NCBI GenBank assembly: GCA_035294305.1
Contig: DATGLD010000049.1
Span: 186,001-250,000 of the forward strand
DNA from: DASRBN01 sp035294305
GTDB lineage: Bacteria; Chloroflexota; Ktedonobacteria; Ktedonobacterales; Ktedonobacteraceae
Direction of reading: 5' to 3'
DNA: 64,000 nucleotides
The notes beneath the pieces are model-generated. The model saw only the letters and a list, made by a program, of their open reading frames with translations, made no database searches and was not told the origin of the DNA. Positions 57,534-64,000 of this stretch are shown here, in pieces; within the stretch, counting starts at the first letter, position 1, and each line of letters opens with the position of its first letter. Made by a program: the position numbers and the translations under genes.

Positions 57534-58322
57534 CTATTGTCGCACACTCGTCCTTTGCTTTTCCACTACGCTGCTCGCCGGAGTCTCGCTATCCTCGTAG
57601 GGGTCAGATTTATCGCGCCCCACGAGCGGGGTGAACTGAAAGCGTTTCTGGAACCGTCGTCGCAGCAGCATTGCCAGGGCGGGCCACCCATCTTTCCAGG
57701 GTGAGAGCTTTTTGGCCTTACGGGGTGCGTAACTGATGGGAACTTCAAGAATGCTGTAGCCTGCCTGCAGGATACAGGCCGTAATCTCCGGCTCAATCTC
57801 GAAACGGCGACCCTCCATGGGCAGGGCCCGCGCCAATACACCCGGCATCAATTTGTAGCATGTCTCCATATCATGAATGTGCGACCCGTATAAGATGTTC
57901 GTGACTCCGGTCAAGAAGCGATTACCCCAGCGCGTCGTAAACTTCTGCGGCGAAAGGTCGCGACGCCCGTAGATCGCAACACTGCTCTTGCCCGCCTCTT
58001 CCCATTTACGCACCAGGGCCGGAATATCCTGTGGGTCATACTCCATATCGGCGTCCTGTACCGTGACCAGGTCTCCTGTAGCCAGGGCGAAACCTGTGCG
58101 CAAGCCTGCTCCCTTGCCTTGATTATGGTCGTGACGAATGAAACGATAGCTGTTAAATGGAGCCTTCTGGCGTAATGCTTGCAAAATCTCCCAGGTACGA
58201 TCGGTTGATGCATCATCTACTACAATTACCTCAAGGTCGAGCGGCACTTGAGAGAGCGTTTCGAGTACCTGGGCCACTGTCTCCTCTTCGTTATATACGG
58301 GTACAACTACTGAAATCCGCAT
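57534..58322 (-). CDS. Family 2 glycosyltransferase (polyprenyl-phosphate mannose synthase-like)
   Basis: This 262-residue GT-A enzyme has SVVVPVYNEEETVAQVLETL, VVDDASTDRTWEIL, HNQGKGAGLRTGFALATGDL, DADMEYDPQDIPALV (DxD) and METCYKLM, followed by RRFEIEPEITACIL. These are typical of the DPM1-like synthases that load a sugar onto polyprenyl phosphate. It has no C-terminal membrane helices, so it acts on the inner face of the membrane. No partner gene adjoins it. Confidence 0.88.
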   Translation of the reverse strand: MRISVVVPVYNEEETVAQVLETLSQVPLDLEVIVVDDASTDRTWEILQALRQKAPFNSYRFIRHDHNQGKGAGLRTGFALATGDLVTVQDADMEYDPQDIPALVRKWEEAGKSSVAIYGRRDLSPQKFTTRWGNRFLTGVTNILYGSHIHDMETCYKLMPGVLARALPMEGRRFEIEPEITACILQAGYSILEVPISYAPRKAKKLSPWKDGWPALAMLLRRRFQKRFQFTPLVGRDKSDPYEDSETPASSVVEKQRTSVRQ

Positions 58323-58423
58323 GGGCTAATACCTCGCTTCTCTGGGAGATATGAAAATACTCTCAGACACTGAAAAAAATGTACTGCTATTAGCAACGAA
58401 TGGGCGTAGAAATAGCAACGCGC

Positions 58424-59836
58424 TCACCCCTCCCATACCTGAATGGTTCCATCCGTCAGGGCAACAACCAGTTCGTGATCGGCGAAATGCATCGTGCTGA
58501 TCTGCCAGGGATGATAGAATCTCTGCATGATCTCACTTCTGGTAGTAGACCATAGATCGATCACCCCTTCATTCATCTCGCTATCTTCACGCGCTACCGC
58601 GACCCACCCGGCATCGGGCGAAATGGCCAATCGCGAGCTTGCTCCCATCGTTCCGCTATTCAATTCACGAAACGTCCCCCTCAGGGTATCATAAATTCGC
58701 ACCGCATCACCCGTAGGGGCAGTGGCTGGTCCCTGCCCTCTAGAAACAAACGCCACCACTGTAGCGTCTGGGGTAACCGCATATGGTGGCACGCAATCCG
58801 CGCAGGTTCCCGCCATCAGAGACACAGTAATCTGTGGCCGTAGTTTTCCCCCGAAACGCGCTCTTGCCGCCAGGTCCCAGCGCCGTATGACGATCATCTG
58901 CTCCTGCTCATCGGCTACATTGGCGCAGGAAAGCGTGAGCAGGCTGCGGGCATCGGCGGATAATTTGCGCAGCCGTATCGCCCAGAATTGTCGTTTCTCA
59001 ATCTCATCTTCAGCACAGATCAGCGGCTCGCTCAATGTCCCGGCAGCGGTTCCAATGCGATGTTGTACCACATCCGTAGCGCGCACCCCCTGGGAACGAG
59101 GGGCCAGCGGATCATCGCGCAGCAAGGGCAGCGCCATCCATACATCCTGAGTACCATCCTCGTGTTCCTGCAGTACCGTATCGAGCGAGTAATGGGCGGA
59201 TACAGCACGTACATGAAGCGCGTGACTCCACAACAGCGACCCATCGCGCGTGTTCCAGACGTGCAGTCCTAATCTCCCCCAGCCTGCTACCAGCCCTCCG
59301 GAAGCTGAAAAGCGCACTTCGCGCAGCGATTCGAGCGTAAGAGCCGGATCGGCGGCAAAACGTATGCGCGCCCGATCAGTCCCCTGCTGCCAGAGTAAGC
59401 CCTTGCCATCGAGCGTCCCCACAGCAATGCACGGCCCATCTGGGGTTTTCGCGCTGCTCAATGCTGAAATCACACCAATGTGTGTTTGTAACCGCGCTCC
59501 CCGGTGAAATGGTCCTCGGGTGCTGAAAATGCTGAGGCCCTCGTATTCGATATCTTCTGAGGAATCGAACTTGCGCTGCACGGGGCGTGGGCGCGTCAAT
59601 CCGCCCTTGCGCAGGTCAATAACGCCGCCGGTGATGGTATCATATTGCTGGCGTTTTTCGGGGTCGCTGAGTACATCGTAGGCGCGGTTGATACGTTTCA
59701 TTTGCGCCGCGCCCTCTGGTCCTGCCAGGTCGGGATGATAGCGCCGTGCCAGCTGGCGATAGGCGCGCTTCAAAGTATCGCTATCAGCATCAATAGGTAC
59801 GCCTAAAATAGCATAGTAGTTATCGGGTGTGTCCAT
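58424..59836 (-). CDS. DnaJ domain fused to a WD40-like beta-propeller
   Basis: This 470-residue protein starts with a complete J domain (about 5-68): YYAILGVPIDADSDTLKRAY, the HPD triad in RRYHPDLAG and NRAYDVLSDPEKRQQYD. After a basic linker (GGLTRPRPVQRKFD) come about seven WD40-like blades, with strands such as LHVWNTRDGSLLWSH, RWDLAARARFG and LTDGTIQVWEG. The J domain should stimulate a DnaK ATPase; the propeller likely supplies client or partner binding. No DnaK or GrpE gene is adjacent. The WD signatures are degenerate. Confidence 0.85.
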   Translation of the reverse strand: MDTPDNYYAILGVPIDADSDTLKRAYRQLARRYHPDLAGPEGAAQMKRINRAYDVLSDPEKRQQYDTITGGVIDLRKGGLTRPRPVQRKFDSSEDIEYEGLSIFSTRGPFHRGARLQTHIGVISALSSAKTPDGPCIAVGTLDGKGLLWQQGTDRARIRFAADPALTLESLREVRFSASGGLVAGWGRLGLHVWNTRDGSLLWSHALHVRAVSAHYSLDTVLQEHEDGTQDVWMALPLLRDDPLAPRSQGVRATDVVQHRIGTAAGTLSEPLICAEDEIEKRQFWAIRLRKLSADARSLLTLSCANVADEQEQMIVIRRWDLAARARFGGKLRPQITVSLMAGTCADCVPPYAVTPDATVVAFVSRGQGPATAPTGDAVRIYDTLRGTFRELNSGTMGASSRLAISPDAGWVAVAREDSEMNEGVIDLWSTTRSEIMQRFYHPWQISTMHFADHELVVALTDGTIQVWEG

Positions 59837-59981
59837 AGCGGAAAAGTTTTAACTTGACTGCCTTTCTACTAGTATAGATGCAAGCTCCCGGAGATGCTTT
59901 CAATAAGATTCTGCCTCATGAGTTCAACTATGCCCATCCTGAATGATGCGCGAAGCCTGCCGACCGTGAGATGTGCCAGTC

Positions 59982-60674
59982 CTATAACGACACAATCCTC
60001 GTCCGATCTTTTATCATCCCCATCGCGATACGTCGCACCCCCCACATATAGTATGTACCGAAGGTGCGGTAAGGGCGCCAGATTTCGCCGCGCTCGCGCA
60101 TCTCTTTGGGGGTTGGCCGCTTATCTAAGCCATACGCCTCGCGTACACCCTCCAGCAGGCCCAGGTCATCCACGGGTAGCACATCGGTGCGGCCCAGTGA
60201 GAAAATCAGAATCATCTCGGCTGTCCAGCGGCCAATGCCCTTGACGACAATCAATTCCGCAATGACTGCCTCATCATCAAGCTCCGTCAGGCGCTCCAGG
60301 TTCAGCTGGCGGTTGCTGACACGCTCGGTCAGGTCACGTATGTAGCGTGCCTTTGACATCGAAAGTCCGGCTGCTCGCAGCGCGTCATGGTCTAAGGGTA
60401 ACAGCGCCTGGGGCGTGAGCGAGCCGGCAAAATCCGTAGATTGCGAGTGCGCCTGGCGCGTCGCGGCGCGCAGGCGCGCCATGATTGCATCCGCGGCCCG
60501 GACGGAGATTTGCTGCGAAATGATCGCGTCGACCAGCGCCTCGAATACATTAGGGTTGGGTTCGAGCATACATGGCCCAACTCGCTCAACTGCGTGGGCC
60601 ATGAAAGGATCGATATCGCTCAGGTAGGCAGTGGCGGTGCTAACTACCTGGCTCCAGTTGTGAGAGATTGTCAT
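59982..60674 (-). CDS. AlkA-like DNA-3-methyladenine glycosylase
   Basis: This 230-residue base-excision repair enzyme has the helix-hairpin-helix motif VVKGIGRWTAEMIL and the catalytic Asp in DVLPVDDLGLLEGV. The N-terminal domain of E. coli AlkA is absent, so it is the short form. ALVDAIISQQISVRAADAIM is the conserved helix before the hairpin. It should remove alkylated bases. It ends in RIVSL beyond the core, and its upstream neighbour starts only six bases away from its own start region. Confidence 0.9.
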   Translation of the reverse strand: MTISHNWSQVVSTATAYLSDIDPFMAHAVERVGPCMLEPNPNVFEALVDAIISQQISVRAADAIMARLRAATRQAHSQSTDFAGSLTPQALLPLDHDALRAAGLSMSKARYIRDLTERVSNRQLNLERLTELDDEAVIAELIVVKGIGRWTAEMILIFSLGRTDVLPVDDLGLLEGVREAYGLDKRPTPKEMRERGEIWRPYRTFGTYYMWGVRRIAMGMIKDRTRIVSL

Positions 60675-60680
60675 ATTCGC

Positions 60681-61154
60681 TTACTGCTGGGGTATCTCCG
60701 GATATGATACCATCGGTTGCTCATATTGAGGCCCCGCGTGATCTTGCTCCATCTGCACTTCCTGCGCTACCGGCTGCGCATCAATCTCGGGATGCTGATC
60801 TTGCGCTTGATATCCCTGCCGGTAATCAGAGTAGGGTTGGAGGGGTGGCGCTGCCTGTTGGGGTTGCGGCGGGTCCCATTGGGCTTGCTGACCTGCGTAA
60901 GCCTGTGTTTCCGGCTGGAATGCGCGCTTGATATATTGAAGATAATAGGCAAAAGCGTCAACCGGGTTTTGACGCGAGCAGGCGACGAAAAAGTAGATTA
61001 CCGCCCCCACAATGTGCGTCAGCAGGATAAAGATGAACCAACCAACCTTGATGCCGCCGGGCTTCTTGGAAAACAGGCAGTCAACGAGCATCCATATCCA
61101 GAAGACCGTTGTGAGTATAGTAACTGTATCCAGCCCAAAAAAGGGAACTAGCAT
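60681..61154 (-). CDS. PLDc_N-type membrane protein with Gln/Pro-rich tail
   Basis: This 157-residue protein has two membrane helices (TILTTVFWIWMLVDCLFSKK and VGWFIFILLTHIVGAVIYFF) matching the PLDc_N domain, the membrane anchor of cardiolipin synthases that also occurs alone. The catalytic HKD domain is absent. About 80 residues rich in Gln, Pro and Tyr follow (QQAQWDPPQPQQAAPPLQPY). It lies just upstream of the glycosylase gene on the same strand, so they may be co-transcribed. Function unknown. Confidence 0.82.
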   Translation of the reverse strand: MLVPFFGLDTVTILTTVFWIWMLVDCLFSKKPGGIKVGWFIFILLTHIVGAVIYFFVACSRQNPVDAFAYYLQYIKRAFQPETQAYAGQQAQWDPPQPQQAAPPLQPYSDYRQGYQAQDQHPEIDAQPVAQEVQMEQDHAGPQYEQPMVSYPEIPQQ

Positions 61155-61316
61155 GATGTTTACTCCTTAGCAGTAACTTTTCATCATCTCTCCGTTTTAA
61201 ACGTATTTCAGGCCGAATTATCAATTACTATGGATTCTGCCTACCAGAACTATAGCAGATGGCAATTGGATGGTCAAGACGAATGTAAATCCCAGGCCTT
61301 GCAAGGGTGAGGGTCA

Positions 61317-61371
61317 AGGGCGCACCCTTGTGGTCGCCCTCTCGGAACATCGATAGTGGTCGCCCTCTCGG
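61317..61371 (-). repeat. Full plus half copy of the dispersed repeat
   Basis: Full copy AGGGCGCACCC then TTGTGGTCGCCCTCTC (61317-61343), then a half copy AGTGGTCGCCCTCTCGG (61355-61371). It lies 20 bases from the 3' end of the ABC permease gene. Confidence 0.82.
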
Positions 61372-61390
61372 CCCACCGATTCTACAGATT

Positions 61391-62245
61391 TCAGATCGTA
61401 GGCAAATCGCGCCTGTTGAACACGACCAGGCCAATAATCCCAGTAACCAATCCTATGATAACCGGTATCCACGGATACCACCAGGTGATTGAGTGCAGCG
61501 CCAGCGCCTGCACAGCCTGCGTATAGTAAAATGGTTGAATCTTTTGCATCCAGGAGAGCTTATCGGAAAGCCCACCAAGCGTGTTCATCAGGTAAAAGAG
61601 GCCGATAATGCCGATTGCGGCGCCTCCAGCCGCGCGGCTGGAATTGAGAAATGAGCCGAACAACATGCCCAGTCCTGTTGCCATGAAGAGAAAGGCAAAC
61701 CCGGTGGCCTGCGCGGTGAGGAGCCATTGCCAGCTTACACCGGCATTGGTTACGAAGAGCGTGCTTATCCAGACCGCGAACACTGTTAATACGCTCAAGA
61801 TGAGGGCGCTGATGACCGCGCTGAGCCACAACTCCAGGTAATAGCGCGTGCGACTGACGGGCCGTGAGAGCGCGAGATCGAGCGTACCGTTCTCAAACGT
61901 TGTGGGCAAGGCCGCGCCCGCAATGTAGGCCACCAGTCCACCGAAGATCAAACCATAAAACGAACTGTAGAGTTCAAGCGCGATCAGCGCTGAGAAACTC
62001 GAGGCGTTGGGCAATTTTGCCCCGACCAGCCCGGCTACAACATTAGATGTCAGGTAGGCGCCTAAATTGAAATTGGCCAGCGATGGATAGATTAAGCCGC
62101 AAACGAGCGCGACAAAAAATGCATAGAACGCGCCTGAGCCAATCGGTATTTGCGCGCTGCGCAGCGCCTGTAGCGTAATTGCCAGCCCATGCGCGCGTTT
62201 CCTGGGGGCCGGTATGCTTTTTGTGGAAATGGATGTTATTGCCAT
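61391..62245 (-). CDS. ABC-2 type transporter permease
   Basis: This 284-residue membrane subunit has six predicted helices and an ABC-2 permease layout: a first helix after a basic N-terminus, a long second segment, and the motif NGTLDLALSRPVSRTRYYLE before helix 3, which is common in exporters of this type. ATG 62245 follows AAGGAG by eight bases; the longer frame to 62269 overlaps the ATPase stop and is not needed. It works with the ATPase encoded just upstream. Confidence 0.87.
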   Translation of the reverse strand: MAITSISTKSIPAPRKRAHGLAITLQALRSAQIPIGSGAFYAFFVALVCGLIYPSLANFNLGAYLTSNVVAGLVGAKLPNASSFSALIALELYSSFYGLIFGGLVAYIAGAALPTTFENGTLDLALSRPVSRTRYYLELWLSAVISALILSVLTVFAVWISTLFVTNAGVSWQWLLTAQATGFAFLFMATGLGMLFGSFLNSSRAAGGAAIGIIGLFYLMNTLGGLSDKLSWMQKIQPFYYTQAVQALALHSITWWYPWIPVIIGLVTGIIGLVVFNRRDLPTI

Positions 62246-62258
62246 GATGCTCGCTCCT

Positions 62259-63185
62259 TTATCGCGCATTCACCGCCGGTGATGTTCCGGCGCCTGTATC
62301 TTCATAAAATTTCAGGAATACTTCCTCTAACGGGGCTTCCTCGGCCTGTAAACGTATGACCTCGTGACGGCTGAACGCCTTGATCAATGGGTCCATAGTG
62401 CCGCTGACCGTTAGATTAAAAGAATGATTATGTTGAGACACGTTGCTAACCCCCGCGATTTGTGCCAGTTCTTCCGCCTTGACCGCGTCTCCGAATTCGA
62501 CCGTCACATGCTGCCCGGCCTTTTCGCGCAGCGCCTCGACTGCCTCGACCGTTATCAGCTCTCCCCGGCGGATCACCGCCACGCGCTGGCACACTTTCTC
62601 CACATCGCTCATGATATGCGAACTCATGAAGATGGTCTTTCCGCGCGCCTGTTCCTCCAGCAAGAACTCGTTGAACGTCTTCTGCAACAGTGGATCGAGG
62701 CCAGATGTCGGCTCATCCAGGATCAGCACTTCCGGGTCGCACATGAACGCCAGCACGATGCCGATCTTCTGGCGCATGCCCTTGGAATAGCCCTTAAGAG
62801 GACGCTTCATTTCCACATCGAAACGTGCCACCAGGTCCTTTAATAACACCGGTTCGCGGCCCTGCAAGCGCGAGAAGTAGCCAATCACCTGCTTGCCGGT
62901 CATCTGACCCGGCAGTCGTACGTCTCCAGGCAGGTAACCAATACGTTGATGTAGTTCATGCGCGTCACGCTGGGCGTCTAGCCCCAGCACGTGAATCGTC
63001 CCTGAAGTGGGGCGAATAACATCCAGCATGCAGCGAATCGTCGTCGTCTTTCCCGCGCCATTCGGCCCCAGAAAGCCGAAGATTTCGCCTCGCTCCACGC
63101 TCATCGAAATGCCTTTTACCGCCTCCACAGTTCCATATGATTTATGAAGGTTATCGATTACGATAACCGGTTCCAGCGTACTCAT
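62259..63185 (-). CDS. ABC transporter ATP-binding protein (exporter type)
   Basis: This 308-residue ATPase has Walker A GFLGPNGAGKTTTIRCML, the signature KGYSKGMRQKIGIVLAF, Walker B EVLILDEPTSGLD and the switch His in IFMSSHIMSDVE. The C-terminal 80 residues form the accessory domain seen in DrrA-like exporters (GEVITVE-like LITVEAVEALRE, EEAPLEEVFLKFYED). Its ATG overlaps the TetR gene's stop by four bases. Substrate unknown; drug, lipid or peptide export are all possible. Confidence 0.92.
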   Translation of the reverse strand: MSTLEPVIVIDNLHKSYGTVEAVKGISMSVERGEIFGFLGPNGAGKTTTIRCMLDVIRPTSGTIHVLGLDAQRDAHELHQRIGYLPGDVRLPGQMTGKQVIGYFSRLQGREPVLLKDLVARFDVEMKRPLKGYSKGMRQKIGIVLAFMCDPEVLILDEPTSGLDPLLQKTFNEFLLEEQARGKTIFMSSHIMSDVEKVCQRVAVIRRGELITVEAVEALREKAGQHVTVEFGDAVKAEELAQIAGVSNVSQHNHSFNLTVSGTMDPLIKAFSRHEVIRLQAEEAPLEEVFLKFYEDTGAGTSPAVNAR

Positions 63186-63937
63186 CGCTCTATCTCCTTT
63201 TGAACCTGCTCTTTTGTAATTTCTACGACTCGATCGATATACTGATTAAAAACCGTAGTAACCTCTTGTAATTCGCTTTGAGTGGCCGCCTGGCGCGGCT
63301 CAAAGGTGCGTCGAATCGTTTCCGCCATTAACTCCACAGCTACCTCGTCGGGTACCTTGATGTCATCCGGCAACCAGGGGTCAATGAGTAGAACCCCCGT
63401 CGAAAGCGCGCTCAACAGGTATAGCTCCTCACGTATGCCGATATCGGCGCGTACCAGGCCATGATTGCGCAAGAACTCAAGAAGCGTCTTGTAGCGATCT
63501 ATCCTTTCTTCGTAAGCCTCGGTTGCGTATTCTTTATGCACCAGTTCGCCTATCATGTTGGTATCGCGCAAAATCACCGCTTTCATCAGCGGGCTTTTCA
63601 TGGTCGCCAGTGTGGCATGTTTCATCAAGCCATGCAGTGTTGCCCCCTCCGGATCAGTAGCAATACGGCGCCGGATATCCTCGGCCAGCGCCAGTTCCTC
63701 GCGCCGCATCAGCGCATCGAAAAGGTCTTCGCGCGTTTTCCAGTGCAGGTAAATGGTGCCTTTTGCCACTCCCGCTCGCCTGGCAATATCGTCAATCGTT
63801 GTTTTATTGTAACCCCAGCGCTGTATCAACTCTGCCGCGGCATCGAGAATGCGCTGGGCGCGTTCCTGTTGTTTCGATCGCTCCTCCTGCTTTCTGTCTT
63901 CTCCGTTCCTGCTACGTCGATTCGACACCTTTCCCAC
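63182..63937 (-). CDS. TetR-family regulator of the adjacent ABC exporter
   Basis: This 251-residue repressor-type protein has an N-terminal helix-turn-helix (ILDAAAELIQRWGYNKTTID, DIARRAGVAKGTIYLHWKTR, about 29-75) and an all-helical ligand domain. It is the first gene of a three-gene operon with the exporter, and a dyad at 63961-63986 just upstream is its likely operator, so it probably controls the exporter in response to a ligand. The start is uncertain between GTG 63937 and GTG 63928; the latter is about eight bases after GAGG. Confidence 0.9.
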   Translation of the reverse strand: MGKVSNRRSRNGEDRKQEERSKQQERAQRILDAAAELIQRWGYNKTTIDDIARRAGVAKGTIYLHWKTREDLFDALMRREELALAEDIRRRIATDPEGATLHGLMKHATLATMKSPLMKAVILRDTNMIGELVHKEYATEAYEERIDRYKTLLEFLRNHGLVRADIGIREELYLLSALSTGVLLIDPWLPDDIKVPDEVAVELMAETIRRTFEPRQAATQSELQEVTTVFNQYIDRVVEITKEQVQKEIER

Positions 63938-63960
63938 CTCTTCCTTAGATGTGTGACTGG

Positions 63961-63986
63961 TTGACCAATTAAACTAAATTAGTCAA
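63961..63986. promoter_or_regulatory. Probable TetR operator
   Basis: TTGACCAATT (63961-63970) and AATTAGTCAA (63977-63986) are inverted repeats with one mismatch and a six-base centre (AAACTA). Size and symmetry are typical of TetR-family operators, and the site lies 24 bases upstream of the TetR start. Confidence 0.6.
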
Positions 63987-64000
63987 AATCGTTTTCCGGT

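Overview
The window looks like chromosomal DNA from a Chloroflexota bacterium, most likely of the class Ktedonobacteria or a close relative. This is an inference, because there is no rRNA here to test it. The supporting signs are moderate-to-high GC, a Ser/Thr kinase next to a very large PP2C phosphatase, an Rpn-type PD-(D/E)XK protein ending in Arg-Glu-Glu-Gly repeats, long low-complexity Ser/Gly tails on membrane proteins, split acyl-CoA mutases of about 560 residues, and many GC-rich palindromic repeats between genes. Most genes are housekeeping or metabolic. No prophage, CRISPR array, rRNA or complete insertion sequence was seen.

Layout. 1-1270: groEL (cut by the window edge), groES and a small Cys-rich protein, all minus. 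1271-8470: a biotin carrier protein, an M20 dipeptidase, an Rpn-like nuclease, a methylmalonyl-CoA mutase large subunit, then glutamate racemase overlapping a PAP2-like phosphatase, closed by a 26-bp palindromic terminator. 8475-12724: a partial respiratory complex I operon (nuoA, nuoC, an unknown two-helix membrane protein, nuoD, nuoH) without nuoB. 12847-17443: a signalling pair, a kinase-TPR protein and a membrane-spanning pseudoprotease/zinc-ribbon/PP2C protein. 17512-20098: an MFS transporter, recO, tRNA-Cys and tRNA-Gly. 20163-20681: a 127-bp MITE-like element with a 6-bp target duplication, then an RHS remnant. 20707-25981: two large helicase-associated proteins, one with a SWIM zinc finger, under a good promoter.

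26107-32670: a dienelactone hydrolase, a membrane redox group (SHOCT protein, ferric-reductase-like protein, Ser-rich membrane protein), a GT39 glycosyltransferase and a GtrA-GT2 fusion. 32770-35428: a two-component system. 35406-39887: rsmE and prmA, a double-GNAT acetyltransferase, and a second acyl-CoA mutase with isobutyryl-CoA-mutase-type active-site residues. 40106-43971: an Fsr-like exporter, a GH26 glycosidase and a thiolase. 44358-52002: a DinB-fold protein, an ECF sigma/anti-sigma pair, a large sedolisin with four C-terminal repeats, and an Asp-box repeat membrane protein. 52196-55680: a HEPN protein and pyruvate phosphate dikinase. 55682-64000: TPR protein, 2-hydroxyacid dehydrogenase, GT2, DnaJ-WD40 fusion, AlkA-like glycosylase, PLDc_N membrane protein, and a TetR/ABC exporter operon with a likely operator at the window edge.

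How the genes fit together. The biotin carrier, methylmalonyl-CoA mutase, isobutyryl-CoA-mutase-like subunit and thiolase point to propionate or branched-chain acyl-CoA metabolism scattered over 40 kb. The kinase/PP2C, two-component and ECF pairs are three separate envelope-signalling units. The most distinctive feature between genes is a dispersed hairpin repeat (core GGCGACCAC-n-AGGGTACGCCC) at about 13 loci, in three of them followed by a half copy. The strongest candidates for something little described are the pseudoprotease-PP2C sensor, the SWIM/helicase-associated gene pair, the unknown protein inside the nuo operon, the orphan acidic HEPN protein and the DnaJ-WD40 fusion.
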